From Hybos culiciformis (taxonomy: Eukaryota; Arthropoda; Insecta; Diptera; Hybotidae), in the NCBI GenBank assembly GCA_964007475.1, contig OZ023275.1:39799381-39863380 (forward strand): a stretch of DNA of 64,000 bases, written 5' to 3'. Below, in pieces: positions 27,201-39,691 of this stretch. The position numbers were made by a program, and so were the translations under genes. The number at the start of each line of letters is the position of its first letter. Within the stretch, counting starts at the first letter, position 1. The notes beneath the pieces are model-generated. The model was not told where the DNA came from. It made no database searches and worked only from the letters and a program-made list of their open reading frames with translations.

Positions 27201-29303
27201 ATGGCATAGAAATATGAAAAATATAGTTTAATAAGCCTAAAAAGTAATTTTTCAAACAATAATTAAATAAAAAAAAAAAAAAAGAAGGAAAATTCTTGTT
27301 AAAACTTTAATGATATTGACATAAATTAAAATTTATTTTCAGAATCATCGACTATTAAATTTCCACAGTCATGTATGTATGATTTATATTATGTAGTTAT
27401 ATACAATTTAAATCCCTTAATACGCATTAATGTATATATGCTGGAATCATTTAAAACTTTATTTTAGCAATTCAATTTTCTGTCCATAAGTTATGTTGTA
27501 TATAGGAAGTGACATCAGGGATTGGGAATTTTCTCCATATGGACGTGAACATATTTCTGTATATTCGATTTTATATTTGAATTTTAAATTTATTCAAATT
27601 CTTATTGCGGTCGATTCATATAGTATATTATTTATTTATTTTTTTACCTTAAAAAAAATGTAAGAATTTATTATCCGGCTGTTCTCTTAAAAATTCAAAT
27701 AAGAGCTAAATGTTCTTTTGATCTTATATATGTATGAATTTTAATTTTATTAAAATATTGAAAAAAAAAATTGTTTCAAACAAAAATGGATTAAGTTGAT
27801 TTTCCTTTTTCTTTCAACAAATTTTTTACAATTGGACATATAGACATAGAAGTTTTGAACCTTTTTCAGGGGTGGAATTTTATAACTTTTTTCAACTGAT
27901 CGAAAATCGATATTTGATTATAATTTGATAATTAATAAAATTGTCGATAATTTGTCGATATTATTTTTAAATAATTTTTCAAAGTAATATCACAAATGTA
28001 TTATTTATTGACATTTGTCATGTTTTATGTCAATTGTAGATTATCGACTGGTTGACTAAAGTTGCACAGTTCCCATAATTTTGTTTTAATATTTAAAGGA
28101 TTAAAGGCCAAAAATGAATAATCTTTCGCAGAAAATCGATGCCCAAAATAACTTTTTTAATATTTTTATTTTTTGTTCTTTCAATTTTTTGTTTGATTAA
28201 ATTTTCACTTTGTTTGAAAATTTCCTCATACAAAATTGCAGCCTAGAGTTTCATTTATTGTTAATCCGGCCATAGTCATTGATCAATAAAAGAATTCTAT
28301 TTATATCGCCGTACATAGAATTTTCATTATTCAAGTATACTCATTTGTATGTTGGTTTTCCTCTTGTTTATATACAAAATTTATTTTTATTTATTTTTTT
28401 TTATTTCCAAACAATTCAATCTGGTCATGCTTAAATTGAAAATGAACCACAAAAATGAAAATATATAGGTAGAGTGCATAAAAAATTTAACAATACAAAA
28501 AGAGTTTTTTAAAATATAGTGTTTCAAAATTCGGAAAAAATAGAAACAAAAAATACAAAAATACAAAAACATAAAATATGAAAACAATATTTGAAAAAGC
28601 ACACACAGTTTTAACATTTCGTCATTTATATAAAACTAAAACATTTAGTATGAAAATAAAAAGCAGAAAACAAAACAAAACAGAAGGATTTTTAAAATAT
28701 TGAAAAAAAAAAGAAAATTCATTAAAAATTATTCTTTTTTTTATCCTTTGTTTTTTTTTCCAATGTTAAATCCAAAATTTATTTTTTTTTCGAAACATAA
28801 AAATGGAATAACAAAAAAAGAAAATAATAATTTTTTTTTTGTTTCTTTGTACATTTTTTTTTTATTAATTTTTTATCATATTAATAAATTTTATTTATCT
28901 AGAGCTCTAAATTTTTGCTAGGAAAAATAAAAAAAAAAAATTCTAAATTGTGGAAAACAGAACAAAAAAAAGAAAAGCTTTTTTTTTTGTTTTTTTTCAT
29001 AAAACGATATTTTTTATTTACAAAATATGAGCAAAAAAAAAAAAAAAAACATGAATTTAAATTAAAATTTCGAAAAATAAAAAAAGGAAAATCCAGAAAG
29101 AAAAAAAAATAACAAAAATTACCTTTTTCTTTTTTGAATATTTTCTAAAAACTCAGATACAAAAAAAATAAAAATAAATAACAACAAAAAAATTACGGAA
29201 AAAGGAAAAGGAAAATTTATCATTTTTCTTCTTTAATTTTTTTCTTCAATTTCTTTTATTTTCTTCTTCAAAAAAATAAAAATTTTACAAATTTCCAACT
29301 TAC
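24253..29303. other. No gene seen: start of the long intron after the 29304 donor
   Basis: Extremely A/T-rich, purine-tract-heavy near 28.7-29.2 kb. The open frames there are poly-K/F artefacts. Confidence 0.6.
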
Positions 29304-29522
29304 CGAAAATGCTTTTAAAAATACTAAACACTGAATAATTCCTTCCATTGTATCACCGGTCAAACAAAATGTTCCGGTTAAATGACGACCTTTGCGTCCA
29401 ACTGCGGTCGCCAATGAAGCATGTACTAAAGCACGCTGTTGCTGTTGCTGTTGTTTAGTTGTTGAAGATTGAATAGCTCTTGGTAATGGTGCTGTACGCA
29501 TAAAACGTTCCAATGAATCCAT
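29304..29522 (-). CDS. First coding exon (73 codons) of an unidentified minus-strand gene
   Basis: Seen: an ATG at 29522 with A at -3 and G at +4 (AAAATGG) opens a frame starting MDSLERFMRTAPLPRAI. A run of six glutamines follows at residues 24-29, then a Q-free part rich in G, R, T, L and C, containing GRKGRHLTGTF and TMEGIIQCLVFLKAFS. The frame meets a consensus 5' splice site after codon 73 (TCG|GTAAGT, phase 0). The downstream codons are intron-like (poly-K/F), so the exon is taken to stop at 29304. Base composition is far less AT-rich than its surroundings and codon use is balanced, which is strong evidence for coding. No signal peptide is visible; residues 60-73 are hydrophobic and probably continue into the next exon. 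Known family: not recognised; no function is proposed. Inference: it is the first coding exon of a gene with a very long first intron running left, in which a ratchet site and two exon-like segments lie. AT-rich sequence directly upstream is probably 5' UTR. Confidence 0.75.
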
Positions 29523-31078
29523 TTTATTATTTTTTTAATTTATTTATTTTATTTATGTTTATTTTTTTTAATTTCTGACGATATTTTTTTGTAATTTTAT
29601 GTGCGTTTTCTGTATATTTGAAGTTTTAACTTTATATATAAATTCGTTAGAAATTTTTCGTAATTAATTATAGTACATATGTGTTTCTGTTAATTTTATG
29701 ATTTATAACAGAACCTGTTATCTTCCAAATATTAATATTTAATTGCGAAAAAAAAAATTTAATTTTTTTTCTTTTGATTAAATCAAATTTTTTACTATTT
29801 GCAAGTTTTTTTTATTTCCTTAACGATTTTTATTTAACTGCTTAATATAAAATATTATACATTATTCTGTTGATAGAGGTGCGTTATTTAACATTCTGAT
29901 ATGTTATTTTTTAACACTTATGTTATTTTTTATTTTAAAACAGATTCAATGAATTTATTTAATTTAATGATTATGAGATTTATTTTTTTCTTTGTTTAAT
30001 AAAAATTACTTTATTTTTATATATTTTTTAATAATTTCATCCCCAAGTTTTGTAAAAGAAAAAACCCGAAAATCGAATTTATATTAAATTTATTAATAAT
30101 AATGTTTAAGATTAACAGGAAAACTGCTAATGACAAGATGAAAAAAAAACGAATTACAGATGACTGTATTTTATTTTAATTAGCTGTAGCTGTTCCTTGG
30201 TTTCTATTATTATACGTGTCAAAGTAAAAAGATTTAACAGAAATTAATATGCCTTATTTTAATTCGTCTTTTCCTTTCTTCTTTATTGTTTTCTTATATT
30301 TATATTTTTTTTATTTATAGGTATTAAATATATATATATATATATATAATTACATTTAATTCCTTTTTTTGCGTATTCCTTAATTTTTTTTTTAATATAA
30401 ATTTTTCCGGTGTTTAATGTTTGTTTTCTTGAACTAAGATTTATTTTTTTTTTCTTCACGAAATACACAAAACTTTCGTGTATTTCCTTTTCCGCTTTAA
30501 TATATAGCTATACTATATAAGGATAAAAGTTTTTTGGCGTATTTATTTTTGACAGTTGATTAATGTTTATGTAAACAAAGTTTTTTTTTTTGTTCTCTTT
30601 TGTTTATTAATATTAATTTTTTTTTTCTTCTTATTTTTAAACTCACTTTTTATATAGAAGAAAAAGTTTATATTTGATTTTTATTATCTGGAAGTATTAA
30701 ACGGTTTTGTTTTCAAATTTTGGAATGAAAAAAAAGGCGGGAAATTATAAAAATTAAGAGCGAAAAAAAAAAGAATGGTCAAAATGTTGGAAAATGTTTA
30801 ACAACAATAATAACAAGAGTTTTTATTTATTTTTTATTTTTTTTATTTGAATGGAAAAGAATAAAAAAAATAAAAAAATTAAATTAAATTATTTTTTTTT
30901 TTTTTACAATTAAAATACTCGGTGTTATCAAAAATGTGTTTTCATGTTGTGTTTTTCTTTTTTTGCAGACTTATTTCAGAAAATTTCATTTATATTTAAA
31001 AAGTTAAATTTTTTTTTTTTAATAAACTTTTCCTATTAGAGTTTCAAAAATAATAAAAATGTTTTTCCTATGAATAGA

Positions 31079-31094
31079 GCTGCTGCTGCTGCTC
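31079..31094. repeat. (GCT)5 trinucleotide repeat
   Basis: GCTGCTGCTGCTGCT in noncoding DNA about 1.5 kb upstream of the minus-strand ATG at 29522. No surrounding frame suggests coding. Confidence 0.9.
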
Positions 31095-31878
31095 AGTGAA
31101 AAAATAAATAAATTTTTTTTTTATATAAATTTTAACAAAGTTTTGAGCGTATATTTTTAATGAATTGAAAATAGTTTTTTTTTTTTTATTTCTAACTTTT
31201 CATTCATAAGTTAATCATGTTGAAAAGAGCGTTTTTTTTTTTTTTTGCAAAGAAAAATCTATTTATTTTTTTTTAATTAAAAACTTTTATATCTTTTCGT
31301 TAAAATTATTCGTTTTTTAGAGAATGAAACAAAAAAAAAAACAAATATATGTATATATTTATTTTGTTTTTTTTTTTTTTTTAATTCCCTGTTTACATTT
31401 TTTTTTTGTTAGTAAACTATATTATTTTTGCTATCATTTTTAATTAAAATTCGTTTCTCTTAATTTTTAGGGTTTTTCTCGTGAAAATACACGTTAAATT
31501 TTTTGGAAGTAAACTTTTGAACAAATTTTTAGTTTTAAATTTTTGTTTTGTTGTTTTTAAAAACACTTTTTTATTTTATTTATTTTTTTTTTTTACTCCT
31601 GGCTGTTGATAAATTCCACAATAATGTTTTTTATTCAGTGTTTTATTTTTATTTTTTTGATATATTTTTGAAATAAGATAATTCCTGAATTAAATTAAAA
31701 TTATTATAAAATAAAAATTAAAAAAATAAATATTTAAATAACAAATCAAAAAATAAAAATGTTTTTCTCGTTTCTCTAATTGCTATAAAAATAAAATTTT
31801 TTTTTTCTATATTTTATTGTAGATAACTCTAGATAAATTATTGAAGATTATTTATATTAAAATTAATATTATTTTTCA

Positions 31879-31940
31879 GATAATTAAGAAAATCCAAAGC
31901 CGTGCAACAACATCGAAAAAGCAAAATAAAAATATGAAAT
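31879..31940 (+). other. 3' splice-site-like signal followed by a 20-codon frame
   Basis: AATATTATTTTTCAG is followed by an open frame with IQSRATTSKKQNKN ending at TAG. TTAAT branch-like elements precede it. Local GC is raised over the first 40 nt only. Weak; listed because the segment differs from its surroundings. Confidence 0.15.
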
Positions 31941-32910
31941 AGGATAAGCTTTATAATGACATTAGATATTGAATATAACCTATCAATCAGCTGGCATTTT
32001 ATACATTTAAGCTATAAACGATCAATGTTTATTTATATATATATAAATATATGTTAAAGGAAATTAATATTTTGTATTTTTAAACGACACAAATAAATAA
32101 CATGACAAATAACATGCAAAATAACATGCATTTTCAAAAACATTAAATTATGAGTTTTTATAACATATATACATAGATATACACAACATTATTATAATAT
32201 TTTTATATATGAAAGTTCAATGTAATATAAAAACCATAAGAGAATAATATTATTCAAAATGTCATCAAAATTTCGTCGCTAAACATTATTGGAACTATTT
32301 GGAACTAAAAACTTTTAGGTTTTATAATTAAACAATAAACTTGAAAATCATTGTTAATGAAATACGTTTTTTTATTTTTTTTATTAAGTCTTCTTGGGAA
32401 ATTATATCAATTATTTATAAAATAGAATGTAATCAAGCTCTGTATTATAAATTAAAATTCCAACAGCATGTGAGTGTAACTAACTGGGTAAACAAAGTTA
32501 TTTTCCAAATTTATCTAACGAAATTGCACTATAAAATAATTTATTTTTTCTCATATTTTTGTAACTAAACGTGATACTGCAACTATGATAATAATATTTT
32601 TCTTGTTTACATTGTATAATAAACAAACATGTATATTATACTGTAAATGTTGCTGTACGTTGATTTTAGGCGTAATAATGTACGAAAATGAAATGAAAAT
32701 TCGATTTTTAAAATAAAACTCAGTTCTTGTTAAATATGTGAAACATAAATTAATGAAAATCAATGACTTTTCAAATTTTAAATAATTTATTTATTTTATT
32801 TATTATTTTCGAGTAAAGCAATATTTTAAAGAATCTGATTTTGTAATTTTGTAATTATTGTGGCGCTAAAAAGAAAACTGTATGAAAATATATCTTTATT
32901 CCCTTGTTCT

Positions 32911-32972
32911 GACCAAGATATCTTAAAATTAAAGTATCTTAGATCGGGCTCCAGTCTTCATTTATGAAGTAC
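32911..32972 (-). repeat. Dispersed repeat, copy B (inverted relative to 10883-10960)
   Basis: Read on the minus strand it gives GTACTTCATAAATGAAGA, GGAGCCCGATC and AAGATACTTTAATTTTAAGA, then TATCTTGGTCA, matching copy A closely. There is no coding potential. Confidence 0.6.
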
Positions 32973-33580
32973 TATTTTTACAAAAAAAAAATAGTTGATT
33001 GAATAGAATAGATTGATACAGAAAGAACGAAAAAGCTTGTACAAAACTTTATTGTAAATTGCAATAAATTCCATGAATCTAAACAACTAATCATCGCTTT
33101 AATATCTTGACATTTAAAGTGAAAATCGCTTGAGAACTAAATAAATATATTAACACGTTTCTGATTACCCAAGAATATTTTTTTTAATATGTTTTTAAAA
33201 AAATTTTAAATTAAAACAATGAAAAATAAAAAAACCCTTTTTCGAGGCAAATTATTTAATTCACGTTTTATTTGTAAAAATTAAAGCTAAAATCCTCCTC
33301 TTTTGTTTTATTAACAAAAATAAAAAAAAATAAAGGGGAAAGCAAATAATTTGTGAATTTTGTGTGGGAGTGAGATTTGTAAATCCTTAAAATTAAGGTT
33401 ACCTACCAACTGCTTCTCTATATATTATTTTCTATGAAAAATTAGGATGGTTTATGAAAATTTCATTCAATCATTAATTTTATTTTAAACAACAGCTTTA
33501 ATTTTTGTTTTTGAACAACAAGAGATTTTGAATATTTGAATTAATCCTATATAGTACCAATGAGCCAGAATAAGCTTTGA

Positions 33581-33746
33581 TACTACCATAAATTAAGTAC
33601 AAAAGATTTATACTGTGGAACAAATTTTTGTGACGACTTTAGATTGAGTGAATAAAAAATTTAGCTCTAAGCGACCTTAACTAAGGTCGGCACAAAATTT
33701 ATTTCTACAGCATATATTTTATTATACTTAATTTATGATAGTAGTA
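33581..33746. mobile_element. Foldback/MITE: 166-bp imperfect inverted repeat
   Basis: The left arm begins TACTACCATAAATTAAGTA and the reverse complement of the right arm begins TACTACTATCATAAATTAAG. Similarity continues for about 60 bp per arm through CTGTGGAACAAATTTTTGTG against CTGTAGAAATAAATTTTGTG, to GACGACTTTAG against GCCGACCTTAG. A second, separate palindrome CGACCTTAACTAAGGTCG sits at 33672-33689. No coding capacity and no clear target duplication. Arms differ by substitutions and a 3-nt gap, so it is old. Confidence 0.7.
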
Positions 33747-34107
33747 AGTTATAGGTGAGCAGGGACTTTGTTAATAGAAAAATTGTTTAAACAATATTTT
33801 AATAAAAAAAAAAATTTTAAGAACCACCCGATTATAAAATAGAAACAAATAATAAAAAAAAATCACAGAGATTTTGTTTTAAATATCAGCAATTCAATTT
33901 TGAAAGCTTTTAGGAATTTGAAACACGACAAAAATTATATATACCTAGTACCTACATATATTCAATTATATAACACTGTTAAAGATGAAAATTACTTTAT
34001 AAACCTAATACAATTAACGTTTTATATTTTCTATTACACATAAAAATATTTTCACGCATTGTTTTGATTTTTTTTTTTGTTCTATGCATGTATTTTCTAT
34101 TTTTCAG

Positions 34108-34123
34108 GTGGAAAATTCGAAAG
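34108..34123 (+). other. Candidate 16-nt plus-strand microexon
   Basis: A TTGAT-like branch site, a long T-rich tract and TATTTTTCAG precede GTGGAAAATTCGAAAG, which is followed by GTAAATATT. The reading VENSK is open. A strong acceptor and fair donor so close together are notable, but no neighbouring plus-strand exon is established. Confidence 0.2.
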
Positions 34124-37100
34124 GTAAATATTCTAAAAAATTATATAATAAACTTAATTTTATCTCACCCTCAGTAAATTTTTGCCAAAAGTTAGATAAA
34201 TTTAATAGAATGTGCTACAAAAAATAAACATGTAAGAATTTTTTTTTTTTTGTAAATAAAGGTAAATATATTTTTAAAGTTAAAAATTTAGTCATTTCAG
34301 GTGTCAAAGATATAATTTTATTCAAAATATATACCTACTATTATAAAAATTCCAAAAATTGTTTCTAAAATGGCAAGACAATAAAATTAATTAAAAGCTA
34401 ATGTATGGTGTTTATTAAGCAATTCAAGTAGAAGAGAAAAATCGTAATTAGATTGAGTTTTTTTTAAATTTTAGAATTTAAAATTTGGAAAAGTATTAAA
34501 TTACGTGAAAAATAGAGTAGAAATTTGTAAGTAAAAGTTATTATTACAATAAATAAAAATATGATAGTACCGTAGTGTCATAGAACTATTTGATAGTATA
34601 TTGAAATTATAGAATACAAAATTCAGAATACAAAATAAAAATATCACGTTAAAATTCGTACGGAGGCACATCATACAAACTGTGGCAGAAACGAGCCAAT
34701 GAAAGGCGGTTTCATGCTGTAACATCTTTGATTTCAATATAACTAAAGGACTGACTAAAAAGGAGGCTATATTGTGTAAATAAATATTACAAACTAAGGG
34801 TTTTTTATTTTAGGCTTGAAATTAACTTAAACTTCGACATTATTTAAAAATAATATTTTTTTATCCACATTGACATAATTACTTTTAATTCTATAACCCT
34901 AAATGAAAATTTGATATCAAATCCAAATAAAATTTAACTTTTACGTCTTTAACAATATATAATTTTCACAATGGGAAAGTTTGAAATAAATTGTCATCAA
35001 TGCTTTCAAAATGTCAAATTTCACTAATGAAAAGTATAAAAAAAAAATTTTTTTTTGGATATATTTTCTGAACATTGAATTTTCTTCTTTTTTTTTTGAC
35101 AGTAAGTCATATTTTTTTTAACGAGACTTCCATTCCTAATATCCTCTTAACATTTTTTTTTCAATATATATATAATATTCAATTTCTCTCTTGAAACTAT
35201 CATGTTTCTTTGGTAAAGAAAATAAAATAAAAAAAAAACCAAAATACATATAAAATAAAAATAAAAACTCATTTTCAACTTTTTAATAAGTACTTTTGAC
35301 AAGAAAAATGTTTAAGTCATGACTCCTATTTCTTGCTAAAACTTTTTTTTTTTTTTCTTATTTTTTATTTATAATTTTTCCAATTTTCTTCATTTCTTTT
35401 TGTTCTGTGAAACTTATGATACAATTTTTTTTTATGAACAATAATGACATTAAGTTATAATAAGTTTATATTTTTGTTTTTATAGAAGTTTGATTTTTTA
35501 TTTTCTTAGTTTTTGTTCTGTGTGGCAGCACTTTTTTGAAAGAAATTTCCCTCCTTTAACATAAATATGTGTGTATATAGTTTTTATACTTAAAAAATTT
35601 TATCTTTTCTGTTCAAAATAAATGATCTTGGACAAATAAAAATAAATAATAAAAAAAAAAAATAAAAATCTGAAAATATAAACATAACATTTAGAGATGG
35701 AAAAAAAATATATAAAGTATATAACGTTTTTTTGTCGTCAACTTAAAAAATTATGAGGGTGACATTACACTACATACTAGTGTCTATTAAAAGAAATTAA
35801 AAAGAAAAATTTTTTAAAACAAATAAAAAAGTTTTTTTTTCGCTATATGTTTGAGTACAAAAAAAAAAGATGTTGATGATGAGAAAAAAAAAGGCAATCA
35901 ACATCAAACACAAATATGAGAATTAAATAAAAAAAAATTTTATACAATTTGCATAGAAGTACGTATAAAGTCGAATCATTGATTGCTTTCGATAAGAAAA
36001 TTTCTTTGCATATATAAATATAATATCAACAAGTTGTTGCGGGGTTCCAACTTTTATATAGATAGTATATATAACAGAATAAATCAGTCAAAACATTTAA
36101 GCTTTTTAAGGTAGCAAGGATTTACGAATAACTCTCAAATAAGATTTGACTTTAAATTCCTATAAAAATTATGTTTATTCTATTCAAATTTAATTAGCAA
36201 AAATTTCCCAAAAAAAAAAAAAAAAAACAAAAATAATTTAAAAGGTTTCTTTCTAAATTTAAATAACATGAGTTCGCATATTTTGTTCTTTATATTTTCA
36301 TATCATCAGTGATTCCCAAACGATTCTTTTTCATTTTTATTTTAAATCCTAGATTTTTTAAAGAAGAGAAAATTAAATCAAATAAGATATAAGGGGAATC
36401 TGGAATTGAAAGATAAGGATTCATAATTTCAACATCTTTTGTAAGAAAAATGTTGTAAAAAAAAAAAATTATAATTTGAAGCGTAGCTTTTAAAATATTA
36501 GTTAAATCTTTGTACAGAAAAACTATATTCATACAATTTCTAGCACTTTTCACGAGTCATCCTAGGATCTAGAGATGGTAGTCACTTTTTAGACATTTTT
36601 AAACTAAATAGCAGTTCAGTCACCAACTTTTTGGATATAAGAAGCTCTGAAGTTATTAACTAATAAGTTTTTATATCCTACATTTTAGTCGGTTTTGTTT
36701 CTCATAGAGAAAAATACCATAAAACTATACATAAATTTAAAATAAAATTGAACACCTTGACAAAAATGAAACGTTAGAAACTTTTCCCACTTAATCATAA
36801 TTATATTTAGCACAAAATAAAAGTTTCACATATACATGTTAGGGATTATTTTGTTTACTTCAAGGATTACGAATAAATCTTTATAAACAAAAAAAAAAAA
36901 AATAATAATAATAATAATAGCAAAAATAAAATAAAAAACAACAATAAATTCCAATAAATCCTCCTAACTCATTTATCAAATTTTTTTTTATTTATTTCAC
37001 TTTTTTTTAACAAAACATAAGACCTGAAATCTTTTTAAATGTCCTCGGCAGGCAAAAAAAAAAATTATATAAATTTTTTTAGAATTTTCCTTTCCATGAG

Positions 37101-39621
37101 TTGCCGTATTGTTTGCATTCGTGAAAAATCATAACAGAGAAAATCCTTTTATATAATAATTGCTTAGAAAAAAAACGAAAACGAAATTTTTTTCCTTTTT
37201 TTTATTTATACCAAAAAGTCAGGTATCAAAAAAGGATATAAAATTTTAGCACATAAGTACGCATATTTTGGCTCAAAAATTATATTTTTACATTTTTTTT
37301 TTTTGGTAACCAATTTTTATTTTTTTTTTGTCTAAATAAAAAAGAATTGAAATTCAAATGAAAACAAGTTAAAAAAAAAAAAAACACGAAAAAACAAAAT
37401 TGAAAACAGTATTCAGTTAAATAGATTTTCTTTAAAAATTTTCCTTCATTTTCAAAAAAAAAAAAAAAAACAAACAAACACAGTACAACAAAAGGGAAAA
37501 CCTACTTAAATATTTCTGAAAATTTCTTTATTAAATAATAATTTTTCGATATAACTTAATTGGAAATTTTATTTTTATTTTTATTTTATTTTTTTTTTTG
37601 AATAAGAATAAATGCGAATTAATATTTAATTTTGATATTATTAATATTTAAGTTAAATTTGTAAGAATTTTTTCATTTGTATAATTGTCGAGAGTTCGCA
37701 AAAAAATTATTAAATTTTTATATATATACAAATTTAATCATTTATCCGCGAAAATTTAAGAATAGGCACTTGCGTCATTGTTATTTTGTTTAAGATATGC
37801 TGAAAATTCGTTAAAATCGTTTAAGAAATGTAGAAATGTAGACAACACTGTCTAAGGGTTGGCTTTTGTGTCATTACACCTTGTTAGAATAACTCTGCAC
37901 TGATGGAAATAAAGACTCCACGCAAAGCAATTAAATTCCTAATTTGTACAAAATGTTAAGAAAATTTAAATATTTCGATTCTGAGAACTGAAAACATGTT
38001 TTCAATTGTTATTTTGAATTCAATAAGTAGTATATTTTAATATTTAATATTTAATCATATGTTAAAAAAGAATATAATTCGAGTCTACATATTTGAGTCT
38101 AACTATAAATATATGATGTTTATTTGATCAATTTTTCAGAATTATTAAAAACTTATGTATTTTCATTTTATATGTTTAATGTTTCATTTCGATATGTAGG
38201 TATAGTAAAAAAATAAAAAAAAAATAAATTTAATAGTCCTTTTGAAATGTCATATACATATCACGTATTTTTCTTTATTTATTTTCTTGTTTATGTTTTC
38301 GTTTTTTCGTTTTTTTTTTTTTATATATGTTTTATGTTTTATATTATTGCTACAGCTCAGTGTGATCTAACAAAACTTTTATGTGGTACGAAATTATTTT
38401 TTATTATTATTTTTTTTTTTCTGCTTTTATTTCATATTTTATTTTGTATATATAGTTTTTGTTGATACCAAAAAAGGGTATGTCATGCATTTCACTCATA
38501 TATCAAAAATAAAAGAAAATTTTTACCAAAAAAAAAAAAAGTGAAAGAAAATAAATTTCTATTGGCGTTTTTTTTTTCCATTTATTTATTTATTTTTTTA
38601 TTTTATTAAAACGACAGGTGAGAAAATTATTTTAATAAAAAATTGAAAAGAAAGAATAAAAACAAAGAAAAAAAAAAAGATTATTTGTTTTTTTTTTTGT
38701 TTTTTGAATTAAAATGAAAAAAATTTAAAATTGAAATTAATGTTGGTGAAATCTTTTGGGGAGTCTCTGGGGATAAACTTATAAGGCTTTGTTGTGGTAA
38801 CATAGAGTTTTGCATGGTTTAGTGTTTTTTTTTTTTGTTTCAAAAAAGAATAGAAAAAACATATAAAACTACTTAGGTTCAGATAGTATAGGTAATGAAG
38901 GATAAAATTAAATTATTATAAGACAGGCAGAAAGAAAAACTAATTAAAAAATTCATTGTTTAAATTATGATCCACAAAAATAAAAATTGTTAATTATATT
39001 TTTAGTTATTATTCCTATCTAATCGATAATTCTAAAATCTCTTTTCTAAATTTTTTTTTTGCGGGAATTTCCCTTCTAACGAACTACTAGAGTGATAGGT
39101 ATCTAGAGGGATATGAAGGTTACTAGAGTTTAACTGCAGAACTACAATTCTTAATAATTCTTAACTTTAATTGCGTACTTGGCAGAGATTCATATATTTT
39201 GATGGGTACCCAGTGTTATCAGTCTTTAATTAACTCTGAACATTGTTTATTAAAGCTTCGTGTCATTTTATAAATTTGTTAACGACTTGACATTACTTCA
39301 AATTCGAAAATTCATATATTTCCAAAAATTTAATTTTTATCTACAAAAATCAGAAAACAAATTTAATGGTTGTTATTACAAAATTTAAGATAATCGTGAT
39401 TTTGTTCTTGAAACATGTTTAATTTTCAATTCAATTTTCCAGACTTATAATAAAAGGATTTAAAAAGAATTTCTAAAATCGAAGAATTTGTGTAATATTG
39501 TTTTTTTGTTTTTTTTGTTCTTCATTCAACTTAAGTAAAATGAAACGAGACCAAATTTTATTGAAATAAATCTTATATAAATGTATATACAAATATAAAT
39601 TTGATAAATTTTACTACATAG

Positions 39622-39622
39622 A

Positions 39623-39690
<68 letters not shown>
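39622..39690. repeat. (TA)n microsatellite, about 69 bp
   Basis: Nearly pure TA dinucleotides with a single C interruption. This creates the spurious poly-(Y-I) frame on the minus strand. Confidence 0.95.

Positions 39691-39691
<1 letters not shown>

Larger units (their letters stand above)
29523..33580. other. No convincing gene: upstream region of the 29522 start
   Basis: AT-rich probable 5' UTR and promoter DNA next to the ATG. TATATAAGGATAAAAG near 30515 and long T runs occur, but no promoter could be fixed. Contains dispersed-repeat copy B. Confidence 0.5.

Noticed and set aside
27868..28078. CAGGGGTGGAATTTT ... AACTGTGCAACTTT as possible hAT ends
   Set aside because: The two ends do not pair well, the right end lacks the complementary CCCTG, and no 8-bp duplication was found.
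28700..29112. Two adjacent plus-strand ORFs of 65-73 codons
   Set aside because: Made almost entirely of AAA and TTT codons in purine/pyrimidine tracts.
38355..38384. Plus-strand acceptor followed by QCDLTKLLCG
   Set aside because: No good donor follows and the frame runs into T-rich sequence.
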